Source: Fusarium oxysporum f. sp. lycopersici 4287 (lineage: Eukaryota; Ascomycota; Sordariomycetes; Hypocreales; Nectriaceae). From it: a stretch of 64,000 bases of DNA. The notes below the pieces were generated by a model. The model had not been told where the DNA came from, did not search any database, and saw only the letters and a list, made by a program, of their open reading frames with translations. A program made the position numbers and the translations under genes. Where the stretch lies: NCBI RefSeq assembly GCF_000149955.1, contig NC_030987.1:342003-406002 (forward strand), given 5' to 3'. Positions 24,573 through 35,392 of this stretch are shown here, one piece after another (the first letter of the stretch is position 1; the number at the start of each line of letters is the position of its first letter).

Positions 24573-26045
24573 TCAGACAATCGCTGTCATACTCATTAAG
24601 TGTCTGTGTATAGTTTTCCTGTGCCGTTGCATATTGTTTCTCCTTGTGAACCTTTTTTGACATACAGAACAAGAAAACCTCCTTCTGGGATATTTGGCGT
24701 TAGTTCTCGTAATATGATCGGATTGTCATTTGACGTACGGCTCTGGCCCTGCAGTGAATGGCGTCGAGGGACCTCGGGGCCCTGAGTTTAAAGCCACTCC
24801 AAGGGTATTTACTACCAAGAGGCAAAATTTCACAAATTCTCTGTCAGGAATTACTTCCTAAGTCCAGGTGTCAGTTGCGCTGCACTCATCATCGATTTTG
24901 CGTTTCTGTACCTTGCCGACCAGGATCATATACTCTTGGACATCTTCGGGCGTCTGCAGGTAACCGAGCTGGATGAATGTATCGACAATAGAGAGAATGC
25001 CCAATGAGAATGGGTCTTGAAAAGATTCATCTTGTCGCATACGTTGTGTGCATGACTTGACATCATCACTCTGGGGCCTTGCCTGCTTCAGAGCAGACGA
25101 AGGTGAATACTGGTGCTTTGCTGTTACCCAAAGCCCGGAAAGGACCTGGAACAGGTCTCCGCACTGTTCGAGAAATAGCGTTAAGTTAGTGACAAGGGCC
25201 GATCCGTGTGGGCCTAACGGAGCTGAAGTCTGGGGCGTCGCAAGCGGGATCTCCCCACTAAAGGCGTAGCAGCCCTTTTGCGGTGCGTCATATGTATGTC
25301 TGGAAAATGGGAGACTGAGCATGTTGTGTGTCGCACCACTGTACTCTAAAGAATATTCCACGACGTCTTCATCTTGCATTGGTCGAAGTTCGAATGGTCC
25401 ATTTCGGTGGATGAAGTGAAGAAGGTCGCTGTAATCTGCCGTCACAGGATCAAAGAAATTAGAAGTTGGGGATGGGTTCGCTAGTTCCGGGAATAACGCC
25501 CGAATTAGCTTGGAGAATGCTTGCCGATGATCATGCTTGCTGATGGTATTTCCCCATTGATCAATGCAAAGTTGAGTATCACTGATCGCCGAATTTTGTC
25601 TGCTTCGTAGTTGGCATGAAACCACGTGCGACAAACAGTAGAGGGCAAGAACGTCCCCTAAAGAGCTTGAGGGTTGGCCAATAAGAGTGTTTCGAAGCGA
25701 CAAAACAGCCGCCTGGAAGAACAATACAGGGTTGATGAAAGAGTCAAGGGTATTGTCGATACCTCTAAGACCCAATTTGGGAACCAGCTCCAACATGCGA
25801 TTTCGGACACTTTCGAGACTGAACCAAATAGCGTCAAGGTATTTCCACGTTCGTCCTGCGTGGGTGAAAGAATCAGTGGCTCGGTTTTGGGTAGTGGCTT
25901 GTTTCGCTGTCCTAAGGTAGATAAGCCCGGCGAGGAACCCGTCAGCTGCCGAAAGTGTCTGCAGAGAAACATCTGGGTTCTCCGACATCATAGCCATCAA
26001 ATACTCAGATGGCAAAAAGAACGTATAAAGAGAAAAAATAAACAA
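24573..26045 (-). CDS. Long C2H2 finger protein C
   Basis: Exons 26045-24912, 24857-24739 and 24684-24573 (introns of 54 bp each, phases 0 and 2) give 454 aa, or 438 aa from the ATG at 25997, which better matches the short leaders of A and B. Shared domain: SAADGFLAGLIYL, LSLRNTLIGQPSSSL, LALYCLSHVVS, GNTISKHDHRQAFSKL, CGDLFQVLSGLW, FIQLGYLQTPEDV. Exon 2 begins EVIPDREFVKFC, parallel to EIMPSGQTFARVC in B and RMIPEDEALADFC in A. Exon 3: finger CSVCQKRFTRRNNMQRH with the second His after four residues, then a 10-residue tail. Confidence 0.82.
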
Positions 26046-27615
26046 ATTATGCGTTAGGGTATGGGCAGTGCAAGATGTGAGTGCAGGATCAAATTGCTTA
26101 ATGCTGGGTAATATCTTTTTTTATGAAGAGGGTTAGGAACGGTGGAATAGTGATTTTTGGCGATAACCCTCTGATGTGGGCTTCTTATAATAAACGGTGA
26201 GAACTTTCTGAAGATATAAAGGTAGCTATGCAAGAAGGGCATTAAGTGAGGCGGCCAGTCCAGACTGCTGGGACGGACTCTACCCGTCACGATGATGATG
26301 GAATATGTGGGGCGGGAGTGACGGAACGACACTTCATTAGTTAGTTGACTTACGTTGGTGTTAGGTGCATATCATAAGCAGCTCAACTATGGATAACTCG
26401 GGGTGCAATGAATCGGGAGTGAAATGGACCGGGCGTGAGGCATGTCCTGGTCGCCTGGTTCTTGGCAGGCCGCCCACGATGCCCAACGAACTGAGGTGCA
26501 AGCTGGCCGGCACCGGCTTGCTCCAGCTTGCTCAGGGACCCCACTCACCTTACTTCCTTAAGCACCCGTAACAAGATGTACGGTCAGACGATAACGCGAT
26601 AACGCGATGGCGGGACTTGGATCTTCTATGGACCTGTCGCTTTCCTTTTAAACTAATATAGCATCCCAGGATCTTGATATTCTTACTGGGACCGGGAGCG
26701 TACTCGCAACCCTGCAAGCCCAAGGTTATGGCATTGTTAGTTCATGGCAGCCATCTTTCCTGAGAAAATAAAACTTAACAGAATAAAAACCATCGATTGA
26801 GCATTTCTCTTCCTTTACAGCCTCTGGCGCGTCGTGTAAGTATTCAACAGTAGAAATCCGATTCGACGCAATGTAAGATTGAAGACTCATTAGATGGGTT
26901 GTACACCCTGTCGTATCGCCAAGTTCGTCTGGATCAAAAATAGTTCTGTAGCCAGTATGACATTACGACCCTGTCGGCCGAGATAAGTTTCGGCGCCGAC
27001 TGGAAGACCGGCCGATAATGACGTGGTCTCACTTAGTTGAAAGTTATCTCATCCTTGGAAAACTCAACCTGTTGTTCCTGGACGGTGAGTGTCATGTGTC
27101 AGTGCACATTTCATGTGGCCTATCTCGATCAGCATGTCGGGATTAGGTTACGTGTGTCCGTTGCATGGTCGGCATAGCACTAGACTTCCCTGTGTGCCCC
27201 CCGAGCTTAGGTGCAAAACACCACAGGACGAGCCAATAGAGTCTCTGCAAGTGCTGGGGTTCTACCCAACTGTCGGTCAGGGTCGTCAGTCTTGAATGAC
27301 CATGGCTTTTCATCTCTGCGCTTATTGGCAGACAAAAAAGTCTCTTTAAGCCAGCGCGCAGCTGCTTGACAGGGCAGCACACCCATCTGGTAATCCTGGT
27401 AAGTTGGCCTGGATGTCTGGAGCTGGGAGCCGTCAAGCTCCCACTTGCTCCGAGTAAGTGAGCACTCAAGGAGCTGTCCGGAGCAATGGCAAGACCCTTG
27501 CGGAGCGCAGCTGATAGAGTATAAATTATTTAGTCACAACCGGCGAAGAAAGCGAGATGTTGAGGGCAAAAAGTATTATTTTACTCCTTGTATAAGTGGT
27601 TGATCAGAGCCAGTC
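26046..27615. other. 1.57-kb region between divergent gene C and tiny gene P1
   Basis: Holds the promoters of both. A TATA-like GAGTATAAATTA at about 27518 lies 100 bp upstream of P1. Scattered GCTC/GAGC half-sites near 27445-27490, but far fewer than in the other two divergent regions. ORFs at 26365-26571 and 27143-27469 are not supported. Confidence 0.4.
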
Positions 27616-27880
27616 ATGCCGACACCAGACCAACAGATGAAGCAACGACAAGAAAAGAAGTCTCGAGGTAAGGCATTACTTGACATTTACCTCAAAACTT
27701 AACTTACCAGTCATAGATTCGGTCATGCTCCAAATTTGGCTGAAAGAACCGGAAGATGTCGTCTCTGCGACTGATACATGGTCCAGTCAACGAGCCCTTG
27801 CCAAACCGAGACGCCATCTCGACTTCACCCAACCCTGCCGACCGAAGAATAAAGACACAGACACAGCAACGGCTGCCTAG
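27616..27880 (+). CDS. Tiny two-exon protein P1 (LQ-x-WL family)
   Basis: Exon 1 27616-27667, intron 27668-27710 (43 bp, GTAAGG donor, CTTAAC branch, CAG acceptor), exon 2 27711-27880; 73 aa. The first exon encodes a charged polar leader (MPTPDQQMKQRQEKKSR) and ends in phase 1, as in P2 and P3. Exon 2 opens with VIDSVMLQIWLKEPEDVVS, matching the AMQNWLNQS / ALQNWLSES core of P2 and P3, then a Trp-Ser pair (TWSSQ versus PWSH/PWSS), then a basic polar tail. No signal peptide or membrane segment. It is the most divergent copy. Function unknown. Confidence 0.6.
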
Positions 27881-28348
27881 AGCTAAAAGGATGGTCCAAT
27901 GTCGAAGGAAGCAGCTCGTCAATTGAGGACCCAGCCGGCTTGCTTGAAAGTCGTGATAACAACACTCTTGGGCTGGCTTGCGAAATGGAGATGTTTGAGC
28001 TGCTTTGCATCTCAATATAATATTATTTTTCATCTGACCATCTACCTCTCTCTGCTATACAGGTCTGTGTTTAAATATTGTTCGAAGATTTAGGTGTCGT
28101 AGACGTTGACAAGTGAAGCTATTCCTATGTAATGTCATCAATTGAGTATTTATCTATCCATAAATTTTGCCAGTTCACCCCAAGATACACCAACGCTACG
28201 CTAACTTTATAATGATAAGAGAAATGAATAAAGAAACAAATTTACAATCATCTTGCTGAGTTGTTATGTCGCACCCTGTCTTCGCTCTTCGCTTTTCCCC
28301 ATCTACCTGTTGAGTTTGTCATTCACCCTCCAGGCTCTCACGTCGATC

Positions 28349-28929
28349 TCAGAACGGCGTCTCGCCAGACCCTCTCGACCTTGGATCCTCTGTTGCTTTT
28401 GGTCGATCACTTGTAGCCTTCTTGTGGCAGACTTTACGATGCCGCTTCATATTGAACGAGCGTTTGCTGGTGTAGGCGCGACACTCCGGACACAAAGCCC
28501 GCCTGCCAACCCGTATCAAAACATGACTTGAGTACCGTACTTCTAGTTGACATACCTAGTACCCTGATTATGAGCTGCTAGAGCCTCGCCTGCGGGTGAA
28601 TTTTCGAGCCTTAAGTCGACAGTTACAGGCGTTGTTGCTGAGACAGAGCGATGCTGGTCGGTGTCTTCAATGGGTGATTGACGGGGTTGAGGCTGTGACG
28701 AGATACCAGAGTCTGTGGTAGATGGATAAGAGGCACATGTACCAAATGGCGTTAAAAGGTCTTTCTGGGTAACAGTAGCTGACTGATAAGAAATCTCCCA
28801 TATATATATGTCCACATTATGAAGATGCGTAGGCTCTGCTTTGTTGTTGGACGCCAAGCTACTTCCCACTGTTGCAGCATGATGATAGCCACTAGCAAAC
28901 GAGCCTGAGTAAGAAAGCATGCCTTGCAT
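28349..28929 (-). CDS. Short finger protein E
   Basis: Exons 28929-28556 and 28502-28349 (53-bp intron 28503-28555, GTATGT donor) give 175 aa. The N-terminal exon has HLHNVDIYIWEISYQSATVTQ near residue 35, shared with genes F and G, and a Ser/Thr/Gln-rich low-complexity middle. The intron is phase 2, as before the finger exon of A-D. Exon 2 encodes CPECRAYTSKRSFNMKRH followed by C at +4 and H at +5, then a polar tail. The long helical domain of A-D is absent. Probably a small nuclear protein; DNA binding is inferred from the finger only. Confidence 0.75.
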
Positions 28930-30280
28930 ATTGGCGGTAATAGGAGAGAAGACTTAAGGAAAAATAAAACTTCTTGGAAGTCCCAACATGATGGCGGCCA
29001 AGTGTGTTTATGTATTTATTTTAGTGATTGCTGTCGTTGCTGTCCACCGATCGTTATATGGTAGGAAGGACGGCAAAGTATGGTCAGTGGTTGAGGGAGA
29101 CATGACGATGGGACCGTCTGACCGGAGGGTACCTCCACAACGCCAAGCCGTCAGACCCACTGTGTCTGTGTCGATCCCGTCCGTCAGTCCCAGCCAAGGC
29201 AGCGAGGGCTCAACTTGAGATCGAGCATGATCTCATTAGTACCATAGGGTATATAGAGGTCGTTCTGGAAGCTACAGTCTGTCAGCTTTGATCCGGCAAT
29301 CATATTGGGTTGGTATGCTCACGCCCACTCGCAGGTGAACGTATCGAGTAAATAAGAGCATGGTTTATGCTTAGCATTCAATCTTATTGGTTCTTACAGC
29401 CAAGTCCTTTTTCTTTTTTACTCCGTCTAGCTTCAGTCAATTGCTGAACAAAGCTTGTTAATTTTGCGGGCCGCGGCTCAACCGACCCGAATTTGACTGC
29501 GCTTTTTTTGTACCTGATGAGGAATATAAGTTGTCTGGGACTCGAAGGTTGAACAGCCTGGAGCGAGTTACTAGTTAGACGGTCTACTGAGTGACAGAAT
29601 AATATTCTTCGAAAATCCCGTACCATTGTTCAAATTCCCTAACTACATTCATGTTGTGCAGTTGGACATAGCATGGCTGCTTGCCTCCTGTAGAAGGACT
29701 TCAGGTGGTGGTTTGCTTGCTCCCCATAGAAGGGTAGTGGGAAGGGTTGCTTCCCATGGAGAGGCACCTTAACAAGTAGGCAGGGCCAGGTTGCTTATTA
29801 GGTGGATCACTGTGCATGAATAGCGCTAGGCTCTAGCTTCCGACTTGATAAACGAACGTTACTCTGTAGTATCCAGATCCCCGACTAGCCTCACCACCAG
29901 GCCCAGCCCGTTCAGCATCCCCACGTGAGCCAACCCTCATCGATCTTGGTACATAAACCTTTCTGTTGGTGTTTAGACTTGAACCTCTGCGCTCAAAAGC
30001 CATTCCACCAATTGAGTACCTATTCTTTACATCTATTTACATGTTTCGCTGGCCCTTCTAATAAATACATTCTAATATGAACTAATCTCGAAAAAGAATA
30101 GAGATAAAAGGAAATGGTTATACGTTTCCCCTTCGCCGTACCGAGTTCTTCTGCTGCATCTTGCCTGTCGCCAATTTCCTTGCCGTTGCGCCCGTACGTC
30201 TGTCGACCGCTTCTCTGCCCGAGGCACCATTCATCATCGCAAAAAGTCGAAGTTTCTCCATCGTACGTTTCTATGTGCCC
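28930..30280. other. 1.35-kb intergenic region
   Basis: Between short finger genes E and F. Contains imperfect repeats of a TTGCTT...CCCATRGARRGG type at about 29665-29770. ORF 28988-29218 has a hydrophobic start (CVYVFILVIAVVAV) but no other support. Confidence 0.35.
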
Positions 30281-30842
30281 TTAATTGTTGTTTCGTCTTT
30301 TTCCGTGCCGCATCTCCCGGTGTCGGTTCAAGTTGTATTTACGATTGGTGGTATAAATGTGACAATCAGGGCACGAGAAAGGTCCGCTACCGCATCGTCT
30401 GGTACAAGTCAGAAACAATCTTTCGTGAAGCGGCGACGCAGTTCACGTACCGAGGTTCCTGAACTTGGGTTGATGTGATGTCCTGGTTGGGTGAGGTTTG
30501 GAGCCCAGCGTCCATAGTTATGGGTTCTGTTGGTGATGCAAAGCCACACTGGCTCAAGGTGTCTTGATTGGAGAATGCCTGAGTCTGCAGGGGATGAGGC
30601 AAAGATCCAGAGTCAGAACCAGATAGACAATAGTCGCATAGGCAAAAACATAGGCTAAGCGTCGGTAAATGGCCAATGGCGCTTGCCATAACTGACTGAA
30701 ATGACTGTTGCCACAAGTCTCTATTGACGTCGTGAAGACGCTGAGGCTCTGTGCCGTTGAATGCAAGATGGGGTCCTGCAGTTACAGCACAACGACGGTG
30801 GTCGCCATCAGAAAAGTTGGAAACAGAAGATTCTCCCTGCAT
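30281..30842 (-). CDS. Short finger protein F
   Basis: Exons 30842-30451 and 30398-30281 (52-bp intron, GTACGT donor, phase 2) give 169 aa. The N-terminal exon starts MQGES..., parallel to MQGML of gene E and MQDMH of gene G, and has PQRLHDVNRDLWQQSFQSVMA, the same conserved block as E and G. Exon 2 reads ...GSGPFSCPDC, then TTNRKYNLNRH and the second His after four residues, with a basic end (GKRRNNN). Same size and structure as E and G, so these form a subfamily. Confidence 0.75.
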
Positions 30843-31899
30843 TTTAATGTCAATAATTAAGGTGAGCCTGGGAGCAAGAGTGAAACCTAACCCGCGTTAA
30901 GAGTGCCCAGACGTCTGTATTTATTTTCACTTCTTAAGTGTTACTATTTCTCTATTTTGCAAAATGGCCGAGAGATTAAGAGGTTTGGGCGAGGAAACAA
31001 GGGGTTTGGAGGAGAGAACAAGGGGTTTGGGTGAGAGAATAAGAGGTTAGGCGAGAAAACAAGAGGTCAGCCTTTCTGGGAAGTGCACGTTAACTGCACC
31101 GCGGTGGATCATGTCCTACCTTGAATCTTGGCCAATGGAATCATTTTCCAAGCAGGCTCAATGTGCAACGACGTGTCGTCAGATTGAGGTTCTATCAGGA
31201 TTGGTGCTGTAAAAGCTCAGATTACCCCAAGTACCTTTATGAAAGAGGAAGCACTAAAGAGATCATTCAGTGTTGGAATGGCCCGGATATTTGAACTGGA
31301 TGTAAATTCTTTTTTTGTGAGATCACCTGTATTAATGCCAATATTCTTCAATACTGGGTATCTGAACCATCTTGAGATCAGCGGCTTTCCTGGTTGCATC
31401 TACCCCAAGCCCTCTCGTTGATTAGATTCACTAAGTGTACGTCCGTCGTTTCGTTTTCACAGATTTGAAAGGCAAGTTTCCATGTTACACGCTTAATTAT
31501 TGGTATACTGGCGCTTAAGACCCAGCAGACATTACCTAGCAAGAGAGTACCGAACAGCTTGAACAAAAAGTTCGGTTAGAACACCTTGGTAGCAGCAGTA
31601 GCAGTATTTAATGGTGAAACTGGTGAATACCCCCCAAAGACACTACCTGATAATTGAAAACTTCTGTCATATAAACTGTTGGCATTATTAAACAGGATTT
31701 TCCCCATCTCACGTGGCTGTTGATGGCTGCAATACTTGTAATAGAGACAGCTTCAAAATGCTTCCGCCACGAGTGGTATCCCAGTGGAAGAAAGGTCAAT
31801 TGAACATTGATCAAAATTTAATTTGTATGCGTGAGTTTGATTCATAGCTCCTAACTTCTCACACAGAGCAAGGTAAACCCGAGCGCATTTCGGTGCGAG
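30843..31899. other. Intergenic, possible unplaced small secreted ORF
   Basis: A minus-strand ORF at 31378-31566 begins MFKLFGTLLLGNVCWVLSAS, which looks like a signal peptide, but downstream sequence gives no convincing mature protein or intron. Left as a weak possibility. Also contains the 21-bp tandem repeat listed separately. Confidence 0.3.
30969..31070. repeat. Imperfect tandem repeat, about 21 bp x 5
   Basis: Five degenerate copies of a unit like GAGARAACAAGGGGTTTGGG lie about 130 bp upstream of the gene F start. Purine-rich on the plus strand. The last two copies are 19-20 bp and more diverged. Confidence 0.75.
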
Positions 31900-32780
31900 T
31901 CTGCAGCCAGCAAACTTTACTTAGAAAGCGGCGCCTTCTCTCATAGACTCCTGTGCAGTTACAGGTAAGAAACCTTTTAGAGAAGTGTTTATGTATCCGC
32001 AACGGTATGTGAACTCGATAGCGGTAGGAAATCTAGCAAGACTAAGGGTGGTAGAAGATGGTTCGTCGTCGCTCGTCTCTGCATTGCCTTCGAGGGGCGA
32101 TGTTCATGCTGAGATTGGAGAAGAATCGTTTATTATGGCGAGCTTAGTGAGGTTGTCGATCGAGGGTCAGCAGCGTGGAAATTGCGAAAGAGGATTCGAG
32201 CTCCTTGTGTGCCTGTTCGTTGGGCTTTTGAACGCAGGTCGTTGAACTGCCTGTCACAAGCATGTTCAGCAAAGGCAGAGCCCCTAGGCCTGAATGCTGG
32301 AGCCCGGATAATGTTCAGGGGATTTTTTCGGGTACACAGCAATGAGAATGTCGCTGGGAAACTGATCATCTACCGTATCTTGGTGCGTTCATTTGTCGCC
32401 AGGCAAGGCATGATGCAGGAAGCAAACTCCTGCTCGTTCGTATTTTTAATATCCTCCGTGAATGTTGTCAATTGCAGCTACGAGAGAGTTTGGGGGAATA
32501 TTGAAGAAATGTTCAAAGAGTATCTCTTCGGGTAAACGCCAGTACTTCTCCCGAGCCTGATTTCTCTTGCCCCAGAAACCAGGCCGTGCGGCTGATACGC
32601 TGCTGTCGCGGGCTGTAACCCTCAACGACTCTACTCGAATGCGAGAGGAGCCTAGATTGATGCCGTGATTTTTGACTCTCCCTTGACTCGGGCTCAGACA
32701 CGTTGAGTTGCAACGACCTTGCTGAGCGGCTGTCTATACCAGATTGGGAGGAGATAGAATCTCTAGAATCTCCTTCCAAT
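31900..32780 (-). pseudogene. Relic of a gene-D-like long finger gene
   Basis: Read on the minus strand, 32780-32300 aligns with exon 1 of gene D across several frames. NVSEPESRESQKSRHQS corresponds to DETEPESRTSHSSHRP of D. LFEHFFNIPPNSLVAAIDNI corresponds to LWEHFIDVSHDVNLPTINNI. RAGVCFLHHALPG corresponds to RQAGVFAFRNTLTG. Nucleotide identity is visible around 32497-32560 (GAAATGTTC...AGAGTAT, CCCGAGCCTGAT). Frame changes and stops interrupt it, so it cannot encode the protein. No finger exon was found. The lower boundary is uncertain. It lies divergently upstream of intact tiny gene P2, exactly as D does to P3. Confidence 0.72.
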
Positions 32781-33393
32781 CTGGTATAGACACCAGAGTG
32801 TTGCGATGTTTCACCTTACGCAAGACTCCCATCCCCATTTTACAGGTCTTTGGTTCTCTGTTCTGTGAGCAGTGTAAACGCCCAACACGCGGGGACCTGC
32901 GCTCAGCTATGGGCTAGAATGCCTTGCTAAGCGCTGGCTTCGAGCAATTGGCTTACTCGGTGCATTGCTCAGTTGCCACGTCATTGCTCATGACCTAACA
33001 GTTCTTTTGCCCTGTACCCATTTAGCTCTTAAGCATGGTTCTTGAGCATTGTAAATGAGCAACTCCCGATGATGTTGAGCAAACCACGAGTCAGTCCGAG
33101 TCTTTCGCTGGTGACAGAATGTATCTGGACAGGGGTAATCAATCTTGACTCTTCGCATGCTCAAAACTCTTTGAAGTTTGCTCGTGAGCATGAGGGAGCG
33201 CGGCGAGGTGTTGGATTGACGGCCATGTAATTGATGTCGTAGAAATGAGCAACTCGCTGAAGCTCATATAAGAATCCCATGAACGTCAGCAGAATGAAGC
33301 TTCTTCTTCATCAACAACTTAGAAACTCGGACATAGAAGCTCACCAGAAGGCGAAGTATCGTCACCCAGTAGTGAACCGACCCCTCGTCCACG
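32781..33393. promoter_or_regulatory. GCTC/GAGC-rich intergenic region upstream of P2
   Basis: Contains many TTGCTC/GAGCAA half-sites between about 32940 and 33265 and the palindrome GCTCGTGAGC at 33180-33189. The stretch from about 32910 (GGGCTAGAATGCCTTG, GCATTGCTCAGTTGCCACGTCATTGCTCATG) is homologous to the gene D-P3 spacer near 38620-38724. TATA-like CATATAAG near 33268. Confidence 0.6.
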
Positions 33394-33620
33394 ATGCCTC
33401 AAGAAACGACTCAAAATGAAAAGATCGGTTCAAAGCAACCTCATCAGCGCGAAGGTAAGCACCCACGGCAGGTCAGGCGTGCGTTACTTACTGTTGCAAA
33501 GCGATATCTCCAGCCATGCAGAACTGGTTGAACCAGTCAAAACAAGCGGAGCCATGGTCGCATGTGCAGGCGCAGACACAGCCGACAAGGACTCGAGCGG
33601 CTGAACCGCCCACGCTATGA
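33394..33620 (+). CDS. Tiny two-exon protein P2 (QNWL family)
   Basis: Exon 1 33394-33454, 47-bp intron 33455-33501 (GTAAGC donor, AAG acceptor), exon 2 33502-33620; 59 aa. Starts MPQETTQNEKIGSKQ; exon 2 continues ISPAMQNWLNQSKQAEPWSH and ends in a basic/polar tail. P3 has the same start MPQET, the same phase-1 intron, the same total length, and aligned QNWL, AEPWS and TQPT. Conservation of both frames, of the splice sites and of length between two copies is the main evidence that this is a real gene. No signal peptide, no membrane helix, no known domain. Confidence 0.72.
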
Positions 33621-34809
33621 CGAAGAAAAGGCGTTGCAAGGGCTACAAAAAGACTGTTTGGGGTAGATTACTCCTTACCAACTGGCCAGTTGTTGTTTGG
33701 ATCAATCGACAGGAGCACAGATTGACATGGTCTGCGTGCTGGGCCCCAACAAGGCTCCGTAGTTGATCTCTATTTTAAATACACCAGATTTCCCAGTTCA
33801 TCGCCCGAAGCCTTGTTTGCTCTTCATCTCCTAAACGTCAACCCACCAGTTAATGCCTTCATGCTCGCTCTTCCGAGTTCCTTGGTCGCTATATGCCCGC
33901 TCCCGTAAGCATATTTGGTCTCGCCAATTGAGTTTCATCCTTCGCCATTCCATGCCCATTACTCCCTTAGTATCACGTCGCTATCTCCATGATTCCACCG
34001 TCCTGGAGCCATGTTTTCTTCTTCGCTTGTTAATACTTCTTCTCTCGTGGACGAGTGTGCGATGCTTTGTGGCGTTGTGTTTCGCGCAGTCAGGACCTGG
34101 GTGCAGTCTGCTAGAACCACCAGTACCTTACTTCTCGCGAGGTTTAGGCCAATCGATTTTCCCCTTCTCGCTCTCGCAAGAGCTTCGATCCCAGTTACAG
34201 AACTCTTGGCACGCTGTCTTATAGCTGAAGAGTAGCTGCCCGACCAGTCTTCGTCAGATCCACGACGACTTACCAAGACGGAAATCCGGTAATACCAACT
34301 CTCAGCAACCAAAGACCTACGCAGGTATAGCACCGATGTCGTATGCGAAACTACAGTAACGTAGTATAGGGAGGAGATTTGACAAGTGAGGAAGTAGGCC
34401 GTGTTGCGTCAAAGTTCCGATGAGACTCTTGTCGTAACTGCACGAGAGTTGAAGATACCATGAATCGCTTTACAGAAAGCAGTCGTTCATCTTTTAGCTC
34501 GAAAAAGGGATCAGTTACTTTGAAAAAGAGCAGTAGGGTGTCTTCCGAAATCATATTATTGCTATTTTAGAGTCATGCTCTGATATATTATTAGTATTTA
34601 AGTACTTAACTCTTATCCATATTGTACTTGAACATTGCCGGCTCTTCCACCGTAGCCAATTCAACTTTAAATTTAACCATCACAAGTCTTAAGCTGTCCA
34701 ATAGTAGTTTCCTCGTACTGTGCTGTGCCCTCTATTTTCACTTTTTCTCGGTTTGTTTGTCAAGCCAATTGTTGAAGCTTCAGCCAGTCACTGTCCTTCC
34801 ACCGCAATG
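33621..34809. other. 1.2-kb intergenic region
   Basis: Overlapping ORFs on both strands at 33853-34333 have no conserved partner in the window and are left out. Possible decayed sequence. Confidence 0.35.
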
Positions 34810-35392
34810 TCAATTTAAACGCCTGTGGTCTTTCTTCTTCGCGACACCACTTTTGACTTTATTTCGGCATGCTTTCTGGTGTCGTTTCACGTTGTTAGAA
34901 CGATTGCTGGTATAAGAGCGGCACTCGGGGCATAAGAAGCTTCTACCAGCTTCGGATTAGAAACTGACAGGGAAATAGCGTTTTGAAGACGCACCTTGGG
35001 TTGCTGTCGCGGTCCTTTGAGATGTCTTGGTCTGGAGACCTTAAAGGTGACAAGACAGAGGTTTCTCCTTCTGATACTGACGCGGAGCCATAGCCATGCA
35101 GGTTTGTGTGTTCATCCGGCGATTCAGTAATACCAGTCGCCTGCTGGGCCCTCGACTGTGAAGAAGGGATAGATTGAGATGGAGAGCTTGAATGAGAGAA
35201 ATTAATGGTCGTCGACGAGTGATGGATTTGGACGGCAGTAGCTGATTGAAACGATAACTCCCATAGCCGTATATTCACATTGTGAAGATGCATGGGCTCT
35301 GTCTTATTCAACATTGTCAAGCTTGGATCGGCCGGTAAGGCACTATGATCCCCACTAGCATGTGAACTGGACTTAGGGTGCATATCTTGCAT
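34810..35392 (-). CDS. Short finger protein G
   Basis: Exons 35392-34995 and 34942-34810 (52-bp intron, GTGCGT donor, phase 2) give 176 aa. The start at 35392 (MQDMHPKSSS) is chosen by alignment with E and F, although the frame is open to 35668. Conserved block MHLHNVNIRLWELSFQSATA, then a Ser/Gln-rich region. Exon 2 encodes CPECRSYTSNRSNNVKRH with Cys four residues later (C2HC rather than C2H2) and a very basic tail (KVKSGVAKKKDHRR). Closest to E in the finger. Upstream codons 35393-35668 are probably not translated. Confidence 0.75.

Noticed and set aside
31378..31566. Small secreted effector candidate with signal-peptide-like start
   Set aside because: Only 62 codons, no conserved Cys pattern, no believable intron extending it.
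33853..34333. Overlapping 123- and 124-aa ORFs on opposite strands
   Set aside because: No match to any family in the window and no splice evidence; probably decayed or chance.
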